A model generated the notes under the pieces. The model saw only the letters and a list, made by a program, of their open reading frames with translations, did not search any database and was not told where the DNA came from. 64,000 nt of DNA from Edaphobacter lichenicola (lineage in GTDB: Bacteria > Acidobacteriota > Terriglobia > Terriglobales > Acidobacteriaceae): assembly GCF_025264645.1 (NCBI RefSeq), contig NZ_CP073696.1, positions 3,224,001 to 3,288,000 of the forward strand, read 5' to 3'. This document shows positions 35,399 through 45,041 of this stretch, piece after piece. The translations under genes and the position numbers were made by a program. Within the stretch, counting starts at the first letter, position 1. Each line of letters starts with the position of its first letter.

Positions 35399-36397
35399 TT
35401 AGTTGCCTTTATTTGAGTTGGTCGTGTGCTTGCGCAAGATGAACTCCTGTACCAAGGCGTTGGCGATTCGAGCTCCGGAGTTGATGGCGAAGGTGGAGAA
35501 GACCAATCCTGGTCCTCGATTGCTATCTGGATAGTAGAGATTTGCGAGAGACGACGCGATCAGGTCGCCACCCATACTTGAAAAATTGACCTGATGACGG
35601 CCATTGTCTCCCCTGCAGATGAACGGGCTTGAGATGGCGTGAAGAGCGCGAGATTTGCCCGTGCCGGTTCCCTGGTAGAAGTAGCGCGGGTCCTGATGCA
35701 GAAGCGAAGGCAGAACGGCGCCGCCGATCATGATGTTGGAGAAGCTATCGGCATAGGCAGCGCCGAAGCGCTGACCGAAGCCCTTTGCGCCTTGCTGGTA
35801 GTCGGGAGTATCGGCTGCCTGATTGATGGCTGCGAAGAGGACGTCGCCGGCGATGCTGGCTATGTCGGTGCCGGCTTTGAAGGCGAGTTCGTACTTCAGC
35901 TTCTTCGTAAGCGGTACGGCGTTCTTGTCGTAGGTGACGTAGAAGTTAGGAATGATGCCGAAGACTCGCTGCTTCTCTTCTGCCCTGGCTTGCTCGAGAG
36001 CGAGTTGCTCCGCTGTGACGGCGGCTACCGTAGTTTCCACCACTGCTATCTTGAGCTTGATGTCACTCAGCTGCAGGCTTTGGCCAGGCTTGAGAGTGAT
36101 GGGCGGCGAGGTCCAATCCGAGAATCCCTTCGCACTCACAGTGATCGTGTGAGCAATTGCAGGATCGAGATCTTTGAGTTCGAACGATCCTGCCTGATTC
36201 GCTGTCATGGTACGAGATTGGTTCTGAGCAGGTTCGCTAATTTTAATAATTGCCTCAGGGATTATGAGGCCATCCACATCCGTCACATTGCCGCTGATGC
36301 TTCCGCGCGGTAGTTCAGCCGCGACGAACTGCTGGCCCACCGCGGTGGTCGGAGCCACACCCAGAATGAGGACCAGAAAAAGGTGACGGAAGCACAT
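35399..36397 (-). CDS. Carboxypeptidase-regulatory-like domain protein, secreted
   Basis: 332 residues with signal MCFRHLFLVLILGVAPTTAVGQ. Residues 30-120 are a carboxypeptidase-regulatory-like domain (GSISGNVTDVDGLIIPEAII) like that of the Oar receptors. The C-terminal 200 residues (PNFYVTYDKNAVPLTKKLKY, LPSLLHQDPRYFYQGTG) lack a receptor barrel but may form an envelope domain. It could be an outer-membrane-associated protein of unknown role. GGAGA lies upstream of the ATG at a somewhat long distance. Confidence 0.7.
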   Translation of the reverse strand: MCFRHLFLVLILGVAPTTAVGQQFVAAELPRGSISGNVTDVDGLIIPEAIIKISEPAQNQSRTMTANQAGSFELKDLDPAIAHTITVSAKGFSDWTSPPITLKPGQSLQLSDIKLKIAVVETTVAAVTAEQLALEQARAEEKQRVFGIIPNFYVTYDKNAVPLTKKLKYELAFKAGTDIASIAGDVLFAAINQAADTPDYQQGAKGFGQRFGAAYADSFSNIMIGGAVLPSLLHQDPRYFYQGTGTGKSRALHAISSPFICRGDNGRHQVNFSSMGGDLIASSLANLYYPDSNRGPGLVFSTFAINSGARIANALVQEFILRKHTTNSNKGN

Positions 36398-36553
36398 AGA
36401 AAGAGTCTCCGACGACGTCCCATTTGAAGAAAAGATGCGTCAGCCGTCCCGAAGGGTTCAGGCTTGCACAATTTTTAAGACGAGGAGCCCTGTTACGCCC
36501 ACGAAGTATGTCTAGAGTTCTGGCTGGGAGACGTTTGGCTTGCACACGAACGC

Positions 36554-36577
36554 CCACATCTCTGAATCGAGATATGG
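36554..36577. repeat. 24-bp near-palindromic repeat, copy 3
   Basis: CCACATCTC (36554-36562) and GAGATATGG (36569-36577) form arms around TGAATC. It is the best-conserved match to copy 2 and lies in the gap between the STAS gene and the carboxypeptidase-regulatory gene. Confidence 0.75.
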
Positions 36578-36728
36578 TACCCGATTTTGTGGAAGGTATC
36601 AGATTTCGGCATCCGCCTCAAGCGGTCAGGCGGAGGGGTGCTCGCCGGGTTGCACGGTAGACGGCACAAGGAACCTAGCATCCTGAGAGCAGTACTGATG
36701 CAGGTAAAGTGGCGTTCGACGCGGCGGA

Positions 36729-37073
36729 TCACATTCGTATGTCGTGTTCTCCGACGATGGTGAAGGCTGGGAGCAGGTTGGTCATGATGAGAAGGTCTCG
36801 AACTTTTTTGCCGAGGTGACGCAGTTGGAGCTCGCACCCCTTTGTGCCCGCGGACACGTAGATGCGGGCTAGTGCGCCGAGTCCCATGCTGTCCATGTGG
36901 GTAAGGTCTGCGAGGTCGAGGATGAGGCGCTGGTGCGTGGGCAGGAGCTGGGAGACAGGAACGTAGAGGAGATCGGTGTAACCCGCTACGAGTTTGCCGT
37001 GGCAGCGTATGACGGCTGAGCTGCCGCGGTCTTCGATCTCGAGCGTGAAGGGTGGTGGCGTGGCAGCAGGCAT
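36729..37073 (-). CDS. STAS-domain protein (anti-sigma factor antagonist-like)
   Basis: 114 residues forming a single STAS domain: SAVIRCHGKLVAGYTDLLY, LILDLADLTHMDSMGLGALA and a C-terminal helix. The Ser in MDSMG is at the usual phosphorylation position of SpoIIAA-like antagonists. It probably takes part in a partner-switching circuit, but no kinase or sigma factor lies nearby. AGGAG six nt before the ATG supports the start. Confidence 0.85.
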   Translation of the reverse strand: MPAATPPPFTLEIEDRGSSAVIRCHGKLVAGYTDLLYVPVSQLLPTHQRLILDLADLTHMDSMGLGALARIYVSAGTKGCELQLRHLGKKVRDLLIMTNLLPAFTIVGEHDIRM

Positions 37074-37263
37074 GTGTGCTCCTTTGGGAGCCTATTCTAT
37101 CGTTTGGCATGGTGTGGCAAGAGTGGCGGCGTCCGGAGATCTAACTGTGCGGTTGAGGGCCTTCGATGTCTTGCTGCTCAAGGCTGGCCAGGCGGCCTCT
37201 ACGCTGCCCATAGGGCGCACTGTATGTTTAATGAGAATTTAGACTGCAATCGAGGTGTGATTT

Positions 37264-39723
37264 ATGTTGTTCAGGTTGTCTCTTGTCGGAGTAGCATCAG
37301 CCTGTCTGCTCAGCAGCGTCGCTATTGCCCAAAATTCTATGACCTATCAAAGACCTCCTGAGCCGATCGAGGCACTCCTCGACGCGCCTGCTTCTCCGAT
37401 TGCTCGTCTCTCGCCGGATCGCCGGATGCTGCTGGTCGTGCAGCCTGCCACATTCCCGACGATCGCGGATGTGGCGCAGCCTCGCTTCCGGCTGGCTGGT
37501 CTGCGTTTCAATCCTGCAACGAACGGTCCAAGTCGTGAGCCTTACTATGTCTCGCTCTCTCTGCAGCCAACTGGGGGTGGCGTCGCGAAGCAGATCAGCG
37601 GTCTGCCATCTGCTCTCAAGGCCACCAGTCCACAATGGTCTCCTGACAGTCGTTCTATCGCCTTTGTACAACGGACGGCATCAGGGCTTGAACTGTGGAC
37701 GATCGATGTAGCTTCCGCAAACGCCCAACGACTGCAAGGGGTTCGACTCAATGGAATACTCGGTTCCCCCTTCGTCTGGCTGCCCGACAGTTCGGGCCTG
37801 CTTTGTAAAGTCGTACCGGGCGATCGAGGCGACGCGCCGAAGATAAGCGATGTGCCGACGGGCCCGCACGTCTCTGAAAATCTTGGGAGCGTGAGCCCTG
37901 CTCCTACATACGAAGACATGCTGAAGACACCCGAGGAGGAGGCGATCTTCGAGTTCTATGCGACGGCGCAGCTCGTTGTTGCTCCGCTCAAAGGCGCCGT
38001 TCATCCGCCTCTGGCGAAGGGCGCGATCGGCGATGTAAGCGTCTCTCCCAACGGTCAGTACGCGCTCGTGCAGGAGATTCACAGACCTTTCAGCTACAGC
38101 TTCCCGGCCAGCGAGTTCCCTCTCCAAACCGAAGTCTTCAATCTCAAAACAGGCGAGCGCAAGGCTCTTTTCGATCGCCCTCTCGTCGACTACCTTCCGA
38201 TCGCGAATGATGCTGTCGCCGTTGGTCCGCGCGACTACGAGTGGCGAAGTGACGCACCGGCCACGCTGGTCTGGACGGAAGCCGGAGATCGCGGAGATCC
38301 GAACGCCAAGGTCGAGGTACATGATCGACTCTTCGCACTGGACGCACCCTTCGATGGGAAACCGGCGCTGTTGCTTGAATCCCCCATGCGGTTGTCGGGC
38401 GTCGACTGGGGCACTCCGCATTTTGCGGTGGCCACGGAAGCACGCTGGTCTGATCGTCGCATACGCTACATCGCATTCGATGTGGCACATCCAGCGAATC
38501 CGAAGATCACACTGTACGAGGGCTCTCAGCAGGATCGATATCACAGTCCCGGCTCCCCCTACTCGGCGCCGAACAGCACTGGACATGATGTGGTTCAGTT
38601 CGCACCGGACGGCAAGTCCGTTTACTTCTTCTCTGTTGGCGCAACACCGACAGGAGATAAACCCTTCATCGCGACCATGCCGCTGACCGGCGGGGCGGAG
38701 AAGATCCTGTGGCGTAGTGAAGATCCTGCATATTCCGCTCCCGTAGGGCTCCTCGACCACGGGACCGCACTGGTTCGGCGTGAGACACAGACCGAACCTC
38801 CGAACTACTTCCAGGTCTCTCTGGAATCGAGCGCGGATGGCTATAAACAGATCACCAGCTTCGCCTCTCCCTATGCCGGACTCAAGTTGCCAACCAAGCA
38901 GCTTCTCAAATACAAGCGAGCCGATGGGATCGAGCTCACCGCAACGCTGTGGGTCCCGGCAGGCTATGACAAGTCGCAAGGTCCTCTTCCGACTCTGATG
39001 GAGGCATACCCTGTCGAGTTCAAAAGCCGCAGCACCGCGGGACAGGTCAGCGGTTCGCCAAACAGGTTTCCGCGTATCACTGCAGGATCGCCGGTGTTCT
39101 TCACTCAGTCCGGATACGCTGTACTTGAGAACGCGAGCATTCCCATCGTCGGAGAGGGAACGGCTCAGCCGAACGACACCTATGTGGAACAGCTCGTTGC
39201 CGGTGCTAAGGCGGCCATCGATTATGGCTCGTCTCTGGGAGTGGTCGATCCCAAACGCGTAGCCGTCATGGGCCACAGTTATGGTGCCTTCATGACAGCA
39301 AATCTACTGGCTCACTCCGATATGTTTCGTGCAGGGATCGCTCGCAGTGGAGCATACAACCGAACTCTCACGCCCTATGGTTTCCAGGCTGAAGAGCGAA
39401 CGTACTGGCAGGCGCCAGAGACGTATTACAAGATGTCCCCGTTCAACTACGCGGATAAGATCAAGACTCCGATTCTGCTCATTCACGGTGAGGCTGACGA
39501 TAATACGGGTACTTATCCCATTCAGAGCGAACGCTTCTACGCCGCGCTAAAAGGCCAGGGCGCTACTGTTCGCCTCGTATTTCTTCCTCTGGAGGCACAT
39601 GGATACGAAGCTCATGAAAGCATCCAGCACATGCTCTGGGAGATGAATCGCTGGCTTGACACGTACGTCAAGCCGCTCACGCCTGTCTCTACCGTTAGTG
39701 GGAACGACTCTCCCACACATTAG
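37264..39723 (+). CDS. Secreted S9 prolyl oligopeptidase-family peptidase
   Basis: 819 residues with signal MLFRLSLVGVASACLLSSVAIAQ. An N-terminal beta-propeller (repeat-like WSPDSRSIAFVQ, FAPDGKSVYFFS) is followed by an alpha/beta-hydrolase domain. The catalytic triad is Ser in MGHSYGAF, Asp in HGEADDNTGT and His in LEAHGYEAHE. The order and the HGEADDNTG segment resemble S9 glutamyl endopeptidase/acylaminoacyl peptidase relatives. It probably digests peptides in the periplasm. GAGG lies upstream of ATG 37264. Confidence 0.9.
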   Translation: MLFRLSLVGVASACLLSSVAIAQNSMTYQRPPEPIEALLDAPASPIARLSPDRRMLLVVQPATFPTIADVAQPRFRLAGLRFNPATNGPSREPYYVSLSLQPTGGGVAKQISGLPSALKATSPQWSPDSRSIAFVQRTASGLELWTIDVASANAQRLQGVRLNGILGSPFVWLPDSSGLLCKVVPGDRGDAPKISDVPTGPHVSENLGSVSPAPTYEDMLKTPEEEAIFEFYATAQLVVAPLKGAVHPPLAKGAIGDVSVSPNGQYALVQEIHRPFSYSFPASEFPLQTEVFNLKTGERKALFDRPLVDYLPIANDAVAVGPRDYEWRSDAPATLVWTEAGDRGDPNAKVEVHDRLFALDAPFDGKPALLLESPMRLSGVDWGTPHFAVATEARWSDRRIRYIAFDVAHPANPKITLYEGSQQDRYHSPGSPYSAPNSTGHDVVQFAPDGKSVYFFSVGATPTGDKPFIATMPLTGGAEKILWRSEDPAYSAPVGLLDHGTALVRRETQTEPPNYFQVSLESSADGYKQITSFASPYAGLKLPTKQLLKYKRADGIELTATLWVPAGYDKSQGPLPTLMEAYPVEFKSRSTAGQVSGSPNRFPRITAGSPVFFTQSGYAVLENASIPIVGEGTAQPNDTYVEQLVAGAKAAIDYGSSLGVVDPKRVAVMGHSYGAFMTANLLAHSDMFRAGIARSGAYNRTLTPYGFQAEERTYWQAPETYYKMSPFNYADKIKTPILLIHGEADDNTGTYPIQSERFYAALKGQGATVRLVFLPLEAHGYEAHESIQHMLWEMNRWLDTYVKPLTPVSTVSGNDSPTH

Positions 39724-39780
39724 CCAGAGAGAAAGCGATATTGAAGAATGCCAGGGCCTGGGTCTTCGGCTTCGGGGCTA

Positions 39781-39824
39781 AACACGGTGGCGCCGGGAGC
39801 CTTCGCTCACGGCGCCACCGTGTT
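39781..39824 (+). terminator. Perfect 15-bp hairpin between convergent genes
   Basis: AACACGGTGGCGCCG (39781-39795) pairs perfectly with CGGCGCCACCGTGTT (39810-39824) around a 14-nt loop. It lies 57 nt after the peptidase stop and could serve both convergent genes. There is no T-tract. Confidence 0.7.
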
Positions 39825-39965
39825 ATTGGCGTCAAGACCTATCGAGCCTCATCGTTGCCTCATTCGGAACGGTGAAGAGCGACGATTCCTTCCTTTTGCT
39901 TAACTGTTCCGGAGATGAAAGCAATATCAAGAGATGTCGCTTTCGAAGTAACACGAAGCGTTTCG

Positions 39966-42900
39966 CTAGAAATCTATCCGAAGCGCCGCCTGTCCCGTGC
40001 GATTGCCAGCATTCTCTGCTGTCTGAGGACCGATCAACGCACCAAAGGTCGAGCTATCAATCGCCGTCACTGGTGGTGCGAAGTTTGTATGGTTCAGCAC
40101 ATTGGTAAAAGTCGTCTCGAAGCGAGCGTGAACAGTCTCCGTGATGTGGAACTGCTTTGCCACACCGAGGCTGACTGCTGCGGTTCCTGGTCCTTGTAAG
40201 ATACCGACTCCTGCATTACCAAAGCGGCCAGCGTCTGTTGGTGTCGGCGCGAAGGCTGCCAGGTTGAAGTACTGTACTCTGGATTGCCCAGTGTAGAAGT
40301 GATTTGAGACCACATCTGGACGCAGTACCGCGCCACGGTTCACGACGTTAGTATTTGACTGGTCTGCCGAACCGCTGATGCTTGGCGTCAGCCACGGCCC
40401 AGTCTCAAGCAGCGTCACGGTGGTCAGGTCCCAGCCGCCCAGTACAGCATCCTTTACTCCACTGCCATTCATAAAGCTGCGGCCTCTGCCAAAAGGAAGT
40501 TGATACACGCCCGTCAGCAGCATACGGTGACGACGAGTTCCTTCCTGATTGCCGAGATCCTGTTTGATGTTGAAGCGGTCAGCGATCGGCCCACCATAGT
40601 TGACCTCTCCTGCAAACCCACTTGGCACATCGCCCTGGTTATCTGCTTTGTTGTCCGCAAGGGTGTAGTTTGCATCGAAGTAGAGGCCATGCTGCATACG
40701 ATGCGTCGCGTTCAACTCCAATGCACGATAGTTTGCTTCACCTGCGTTGAATGTACTGTAGAGTTGCGCCCAGTTCTGATAAGGAGACCGAGGATCGGCC
40801 CACGGAATTGCAGCAGTGGTCGTAAACGGCGTCGTGCTCGCGGGAATCTGGTTCAGATCCTCCGTGATGCTCAATCGGTACGTGTGCATGCCGACATAGC
40901 TCGCGCGAACAGACGTGTTATCGGAGACCTGCCGCTCCACTGTCACGTTCCACTGATTCGACTGTGGATCGCGGTAGTTGGGGTCGACTCCTTGATCGAG
41001 ACTGCCTCCGCCGATCTGCGCACCGATCGTCGCAGGTGCAGTGTTGGGGAATTGGATCGTTGGAGTACTCGTTCCAGGAATGGCGCTATTGGCATAGCTA
41101 TGCAGGCTCGATGTTGGGTTGCCGCTGTTGTTGAACGAGAGCGGTCCCAGATTCGTCATCGTATAGATGCCGAAACCAGCACGCACAACCGTCTTCGTAT
41201 CGTTGAAGGGACGATAGGCCACAGACACGCGAGGCTGAAAGTTTCCTTTGTACGTGTTTCGCAGGCTCTGCGGTAGCCCATCCTGGCTCGCTGTTACGTA
41301 CTTTGTGCAGGCCAGAGAGGTGTTATTCAGGTTGCAGGCATTGAACGACTGCTGAAAGGCAACGTTCGCGGGCGTAATGCTCTGGCTCGCAAGATATCCG
41401 GCCAGCGCATCCGGAACCACAATCGAGTTGTTCCGCTGATCGAAGTTAGCCAGATTGCCGCCGTCCTCCTGGAAGCCAGGAAGAACCTGCCAGCGCAGAC
41501 CGTAGCTCAACGTCAATCTGCTGTTTACCTGGAACTCATCCTGAGCAAACAGGCTGTATTGCGTCGCCGCTCCACCTACGTCGGGGCTGGATACTGCGAA
41601 GTTTAGCGTGGTCGGCGCGCCCTCTAGAAAATCGCCGAAGGCATTTCCGGTAAAGGTCGGCTGAAAGATAAAGTCACCAAAATCGTCCGAAGCGTAGGTT
41701 GGCGCAAAGCTCTCCAGGTCGAAGTACCGAACCCGGCGAATATCGATTCCCCCCTTCAAAGTGTGCTTGCCGAAGCTGTAGGTTACGTTGTCGCTGAACT
41801 GCAGCGTCTTTGACTGTGTGATACCGGCCTTGTCTCTGCCGATCGGCGTCAGCCCCGTACCGGCGCTGAAGTTGAACGTAGGAAAAGCATGAGTATCCGG
41901 ATGCTGGCTAGTGTTTACGCCTGTCAATCCGAGTTGAGTCAGTGCATCCGAGCCTTGAATCGGAAAATCGACGCTCGTCGTGACGTTGGTAAAGCCAAAG
42001 CGGAACTCGTTCAAAAGCTTTGGAGTAATCGTGTAGGTGTGAGAGACAAGAAGGCTTCGGTTATGGATCGAATCAACATCGTTGGGGAGAAATGGATTTG
42101 CGAAGTCGGACGTTATGTTCTTCCGACTGAAGCGAGCATAGACCGACTGCTTCGTGTTCAGGGTCTGGTCGACGCGAATGTCGGCACCATCTGTCCGAGC
42201 TGGAGTTGATTGGAAGTTCTCATAGTTGAAGCCAGACTGCCCACTCACATTCGGAAGGGGGATGTAGGTGAGCAACGCTTTCGCGGTTGGACTAATGTTG
42301 GTAATAGGAGCTAGCGGAGCCTGTCCGGGGATATTGAACCCGCTCAAGTCACCGTCCCTTTCGTTCTGTGTTGGCACCTCAAACTGCTGTGCCACCGCGG
42401 TCGAACGGCGATTGCCTTCGTAGTCCGCAAAGAAAAAAGTTCGGTTATGCCCGTTGTACAACCGCGGAATCGTTATGGGTCCACTCAACGAAAATCCGAA
42501 GGTGTTGAACTTCTTCGGAGACTTGCTGCTGAAACCATACGGAATGGCGTCCAATGCCTGGTTCTGCAGGTACTCAAACACACTGCCGTGATAGTTGTTG
42601 GTTCCGTTCTTCGTGGTAAAGGTGACGTCACCGACCTGAGAGAACTCTGCACTGTTGTTGAACGCCGTCACCTTGACTGCGGCGATCCCTTCCTGCGAGG
42701 GGTAAGCATCCTGCAAAGCGCCGTTCTGTCGAACATTGGCAGTCGAGATACCATCGACCGAAAAATTCACCATCGAGGAACTCGCTCCACCAAGTGCGAT
42801 GTTCCCTTGGCTGTCAGTCTGCACATTGGGCGAAAGTCCAAGCGCGCCCAATGGACTCGTTGTCGTTGCACGATTGTTCAACGGCAGCTGCGTCATCTGC

Positions 42901-43463
42901 AGATTATCCTTCGAATCGCTCAGAGTGCCGTTTTCAGTGTTGATTTGATCAGCGCCAGAGGTCACGTCAACCGTCGTCGACTGTGCTGCGATCGTCAGTA
43001 ACACCATCAGCCGAACGTCCTGACGGGCCTCGACAGAGATTCCAGACATCTGCGTATCTGCAAATCCATCGTGGTGCGCATGCAAGCTGTACTTGCCTGC
43101 CTTTACATTCTCGAAGATGAAGCTGCCCGATGCGTCAGCAGTCACAGTGCGCTCCGTATTCTCGTCTAGACTGTGCAGCACGATCTGGCTGTCCGCGATC
43201 ACTGCAGTCGTGTTGTCCTGCACGATGCCTCTCACACTTCCAAACGTAGACTGCGCGACAGCTGCCGCAGCTAGATTCAGAAGCAGGCCAATCAAGATCA
43301 TGGAAAGCATCCAGGTCTTATGCTGCTTCAATCTTTTCTCCGCTGCCGCGTCGTCTCTTAATTTTTTCTTTATAGAATCCTGATCTTTTTCTGCCGGAAT
43401 AGATGTCCGCAAATTAGCAACAATCGCCGACTCAAATTGATAAAGGCCTCGAATGTCTTTCAT
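39966..43463 (-). CDS. Oar-like TonB-dependent receptor (third)
   Basis: 1165 residues: carboxypeptidase-regulatory-like domain (GSVRGIVQDNTTAVIADSQI), plug segments (QLPLNNRATTTSPLGALGLS) and a long beta-barrel ending GQAALRIDF. Unusually, about 50 charged residues precede the hydrophobic signal core (MLSMILIGLLLNLAAAAVAQ). Yet the first ATG has a near-perfect GAGGTGA seven nt upstream, so the long N-terminus seems real. It is divergent from a KdpD-like histidine kinase. The ligand is unknown. Confidence 0.87.
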   Translation of the reverse strand: MKDIRGLYQFESAIVANLRTSIPAEKDQDSIKKKLRDDAAAEKRLKQHKTWMLSMILIGLLLNLAAAAVAQSTFGSVRGIVQDNTTAVIADSQIVLHSLDENTERTVTADASGSFIFENVKAGKYSLHAHHDGFADTQMSGISVEARQDVRLMVLLTIAAQSTTVDVTSGADQINTENGTLSDSKDNLQMTQLPLNNRATTTSPLGALGLSPNVQTDSQGNIALGGASSSMVNFSVDGISTANVRQNGALQDAYPSQEGIAAVKVTAFNNSAEFSQVGDVTFTTKNGTNNYHGSVFEYLQNQALDAIPYGFSSKSPKKFNTFGFSLSGPITIPRLYNGHNRTFFFADYEGNRRSTAVAQQFEVPTQNERDGDLSGFNIPGQAPLAPITNISPTAKALLTYIPLPNVSGQSGFNYENFQSTPARTDGADIRVDQTLNTKQSVYARFSRKNITSDFANPFLPNDVDSIHNRSLLVSHTYTITPKLLNEFRFGFTNVTTSVDFPIQGSDALTQLGLTGVNTSQHPDTHAFPTFNFSAGTGLTPIGRDKAGITQSKTLQFSDNVTYSFGKHTLKGGIDIRRVRYFDLESFAPTYASDDFGDFIFQPTFTGNAFGDFLEGAPTTLNFAVSSPDVGGAATQYSLFAQDEFQVNSRLTLSYGLRWQVLPGFQEDGGNLANFDQRNNSIVVPDALAGYLASQSITPANVAFQQSFNACNLNNTSLACTKYVTASQDGLPQSLRNTYKGNFQPRVSVAYRPFNDTKTVVRAGFGIYTMTNLGPLSFNNSGNPTSSLHSYANSAIPGTSTPTIQFPNTAPATIGAQIGGGSLDQGVDPNYRDPQSNQWNVTVERQVSDNTSVRASYVGMHTYRLSITEDLNQIPASTTPFTTTAAIPWADPRSPYQNWAQLYSTFNAGEANYRALELNATHRMQHGLYFDANYTLADNKADNQGDVPSGFAGEVNYGGPIADRFNIKQDLGNQEGTRRHRMLLTGVYQLPFGRGRSFMNGSGVKDAVLGGWDLTTVTLLETGPWLTPSISGSADQSNTNVVNRGAVLRPDVVSNHFYTGQSRVQYFNLAAFAPTPTDAGRFGNAGVGILQGPGTAAVSLGVAKQFHITETVHARFETTFTNVLNHTNFAPPVTAIDSSTFGALIGPQTAENAGNRTGQAALRIDF

Positions 43464-43555
43464 TGAATCACCTCGTGAAACCGATTTCGTCGGTTACTCT
43501 CAGTGAATCGCGAAACCAATTAAATCTGCATAAGCATGGTTCTTATGGTTTCTTT

Positions 43556-45040
43556 ATGTCCCCAACTCTAGAATCAGCCCTAATCGGTCTTCTCAAGATG
43601 CCCACCAAAGCAGTACACGATCGTGTCATAAGAATCTCTGTTGGAGCTGCGGCTACGCTGCTTATGACGTGGCTTGCCTATCGGTTTCATTTCAACCTCT
43701 CTTCTGCAACCTCGGTTCATCTCCTGCTCGTAACCGTCATAGCTCTCCGCTGGGGATTTTTTGAAGCAAGCATCGTGTCTCTGCTGTCCGTCGTTTGCCT
43801 CGATTACTTCTTTACTCAGCCGTTGTTCGCGTTCTACATGTCGGACTCACATGACTGGGTGGCGTTGATCACCTTTGAAAGCGTAGCTCTCCTGGTGAGC
43901 CGCCTTTCCAATCAGGTTAGCCGTCATGTTCGTGAAGCAGAGACACACCGGTCGCATCTACAAAAACTTTACGAGCTGAGCCAGCACGTTCTTCTTCTCG
44001 ACAGACAAAGACCGGTCGATGAGCAGCTCACCAGTCTGATTCAATCCACCCTCCAGGTAAAGGGCGTTGCACTTTGGAACGCCTACGATCTTCGCTTCTG
44101 CAAGAGCGGCGAGTGCGACATCACAGAAGCTGAGCTGCGCTCCATATGCTTCATGGAAACCAATAAGGACGATCTCGCAGCTGCTACTTCCTGGCGCGTT
44201 CTGCGTCTGGGCGGCCGACCCATTGGCTCAGTGGTGGTGTGCGGACATTCGCTCGATAGTGCATCGCTTAATGCAACAGCATCGTTGATCGCTGTTGCTA
44301 TCGAAAGAGCGCGCTCCTTCTCTGCAGAGAGCAGCGCCGAGGCGGCCCGTCAGAGCGAGCAACTACGTTCCGCCGTGCTGGATGGTCTCGCGCATGCCTT
44401 CAAGACCCCGCTGACCACAATCAGGAGCTCAAGCTCCGGGCTATTGGAGATGAACACCTTATCAGGCACGGAAGAGAAGCTCGTCACTCTCATCGACCGA
44501 CAAGCGAGTCATCTCAACGATCTCACCACGCATCTCCTCCGAACGGCGAGGCTCGACAACGCCGATCTCAAGCTAAAGAGAGAGCAGATCGATCTTGTGC
44601 AGCTTATCCAAAGCAGCATCGAGGCATCCTCGCATGAACTCAATCAACACTCCGTCCACATGCAACCGACAATACGACACAGCAAAGTATGGGCCGACCC
44701 ACATCTCCTGAAGATGGCAATCTTTCAACTCCTGGATAACGCGGCAAAGTACGGTACTCCTGGCTCCACGATCGCAGTCGATGTTCAGGAAGAAGATGCA
44801 GAGATACTGATCAGTGTCTGCAACGAGGGCTCCTTCATTCCTTTCGAAGAGAGAGACAAGATATTCCAACGCTTTTACCGTTGTCCGGGCTCGGACCGGA
44901 GAGCGTCAGGAACAGGAATAGGGCTCGCAGTGGTTAAGCGGATCACAGAAGCGCACCGAGGGCGCACCTGGGTCAACAGCAATCACCATGCCGAGACAAC
45001 GTTCTTTCTTACTCTTCCCCGCATGGCAAAGGAGAGGTGA
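43556..45040 (+). CDS. KdpD-like membrane histidine kinase (DUF4118)
   Basis: 494 residues. An N-terminal four-helix DUF4118-type membrane domain (LLMTWLAYRFHF, SVHLLLVTVIALRWGFFEAS, VVCLDYFFTQPLFAFY) is typical of KdpD sensors. A GAF-like linker, HisKA H-box (DGLAHAFKTPLTTI) and ATPase domain with LLDNAAKYG, IFQRFYR and GTGIGLAVV follow. The N-terminal Usp/KdpD cytoplasmic domain of true KdpD is absent. The frame opens at 43463, but that ATG overlaps the receptor start; 43556 is chosen. The stop is followed one nt later by the response-regulator start, so the pair is coupled. Confidence 0.85.
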   Translation: MSPTLESALIGLLKMPTKAVHDRVIRISVGAAATLLMTWLAYRFHFNLSSATSVHLLLVTVIALRWGFFEASIVSLLSVVCLDYFFTQPLFAFYMSDSHDWVALITFESVALLVSRLSNQVSRHVREAETHRSHLQKLYELSQHVLLLDRQRPVDEQLTSLIQSTLQVKGVALWNAYDLRFCKSGECDITEAELRSICFMETNKDDLAAATSWRVLRLGGRPIGSVVVCGHSLDSASLNATASLIAVAIERARSFSAESSAEAARQSEQLRSAVLDGLAHAFKTPLTTIRSSSSGLLEMNTLSGTEEKLVTLIDRQASHLNDLTTHLLRTARLDNADLKLKREQIDLVQLIQSSIEASSHELNQHSVHMQPTIRHSKVWADPHLLKMAIFQLLDNAAKYGTPGSTIAVDVQEEDAEILISVCNEGSFIPFEERDKIFQRFYRCPGSDRRASGTGIGLAVVKRITEAHRGRTWVNSNHHAETTFFLTLPRMAKER

Positions 45041-45041
45041 C

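Noticed and set aside
37681..39276. Long open frame (531 codons) antisense to the S9 peptidase
   Set aside because: Its residues match no family and it mirrors the codon bias of the peptidase, which has a full catalytic triad and signal peptide.
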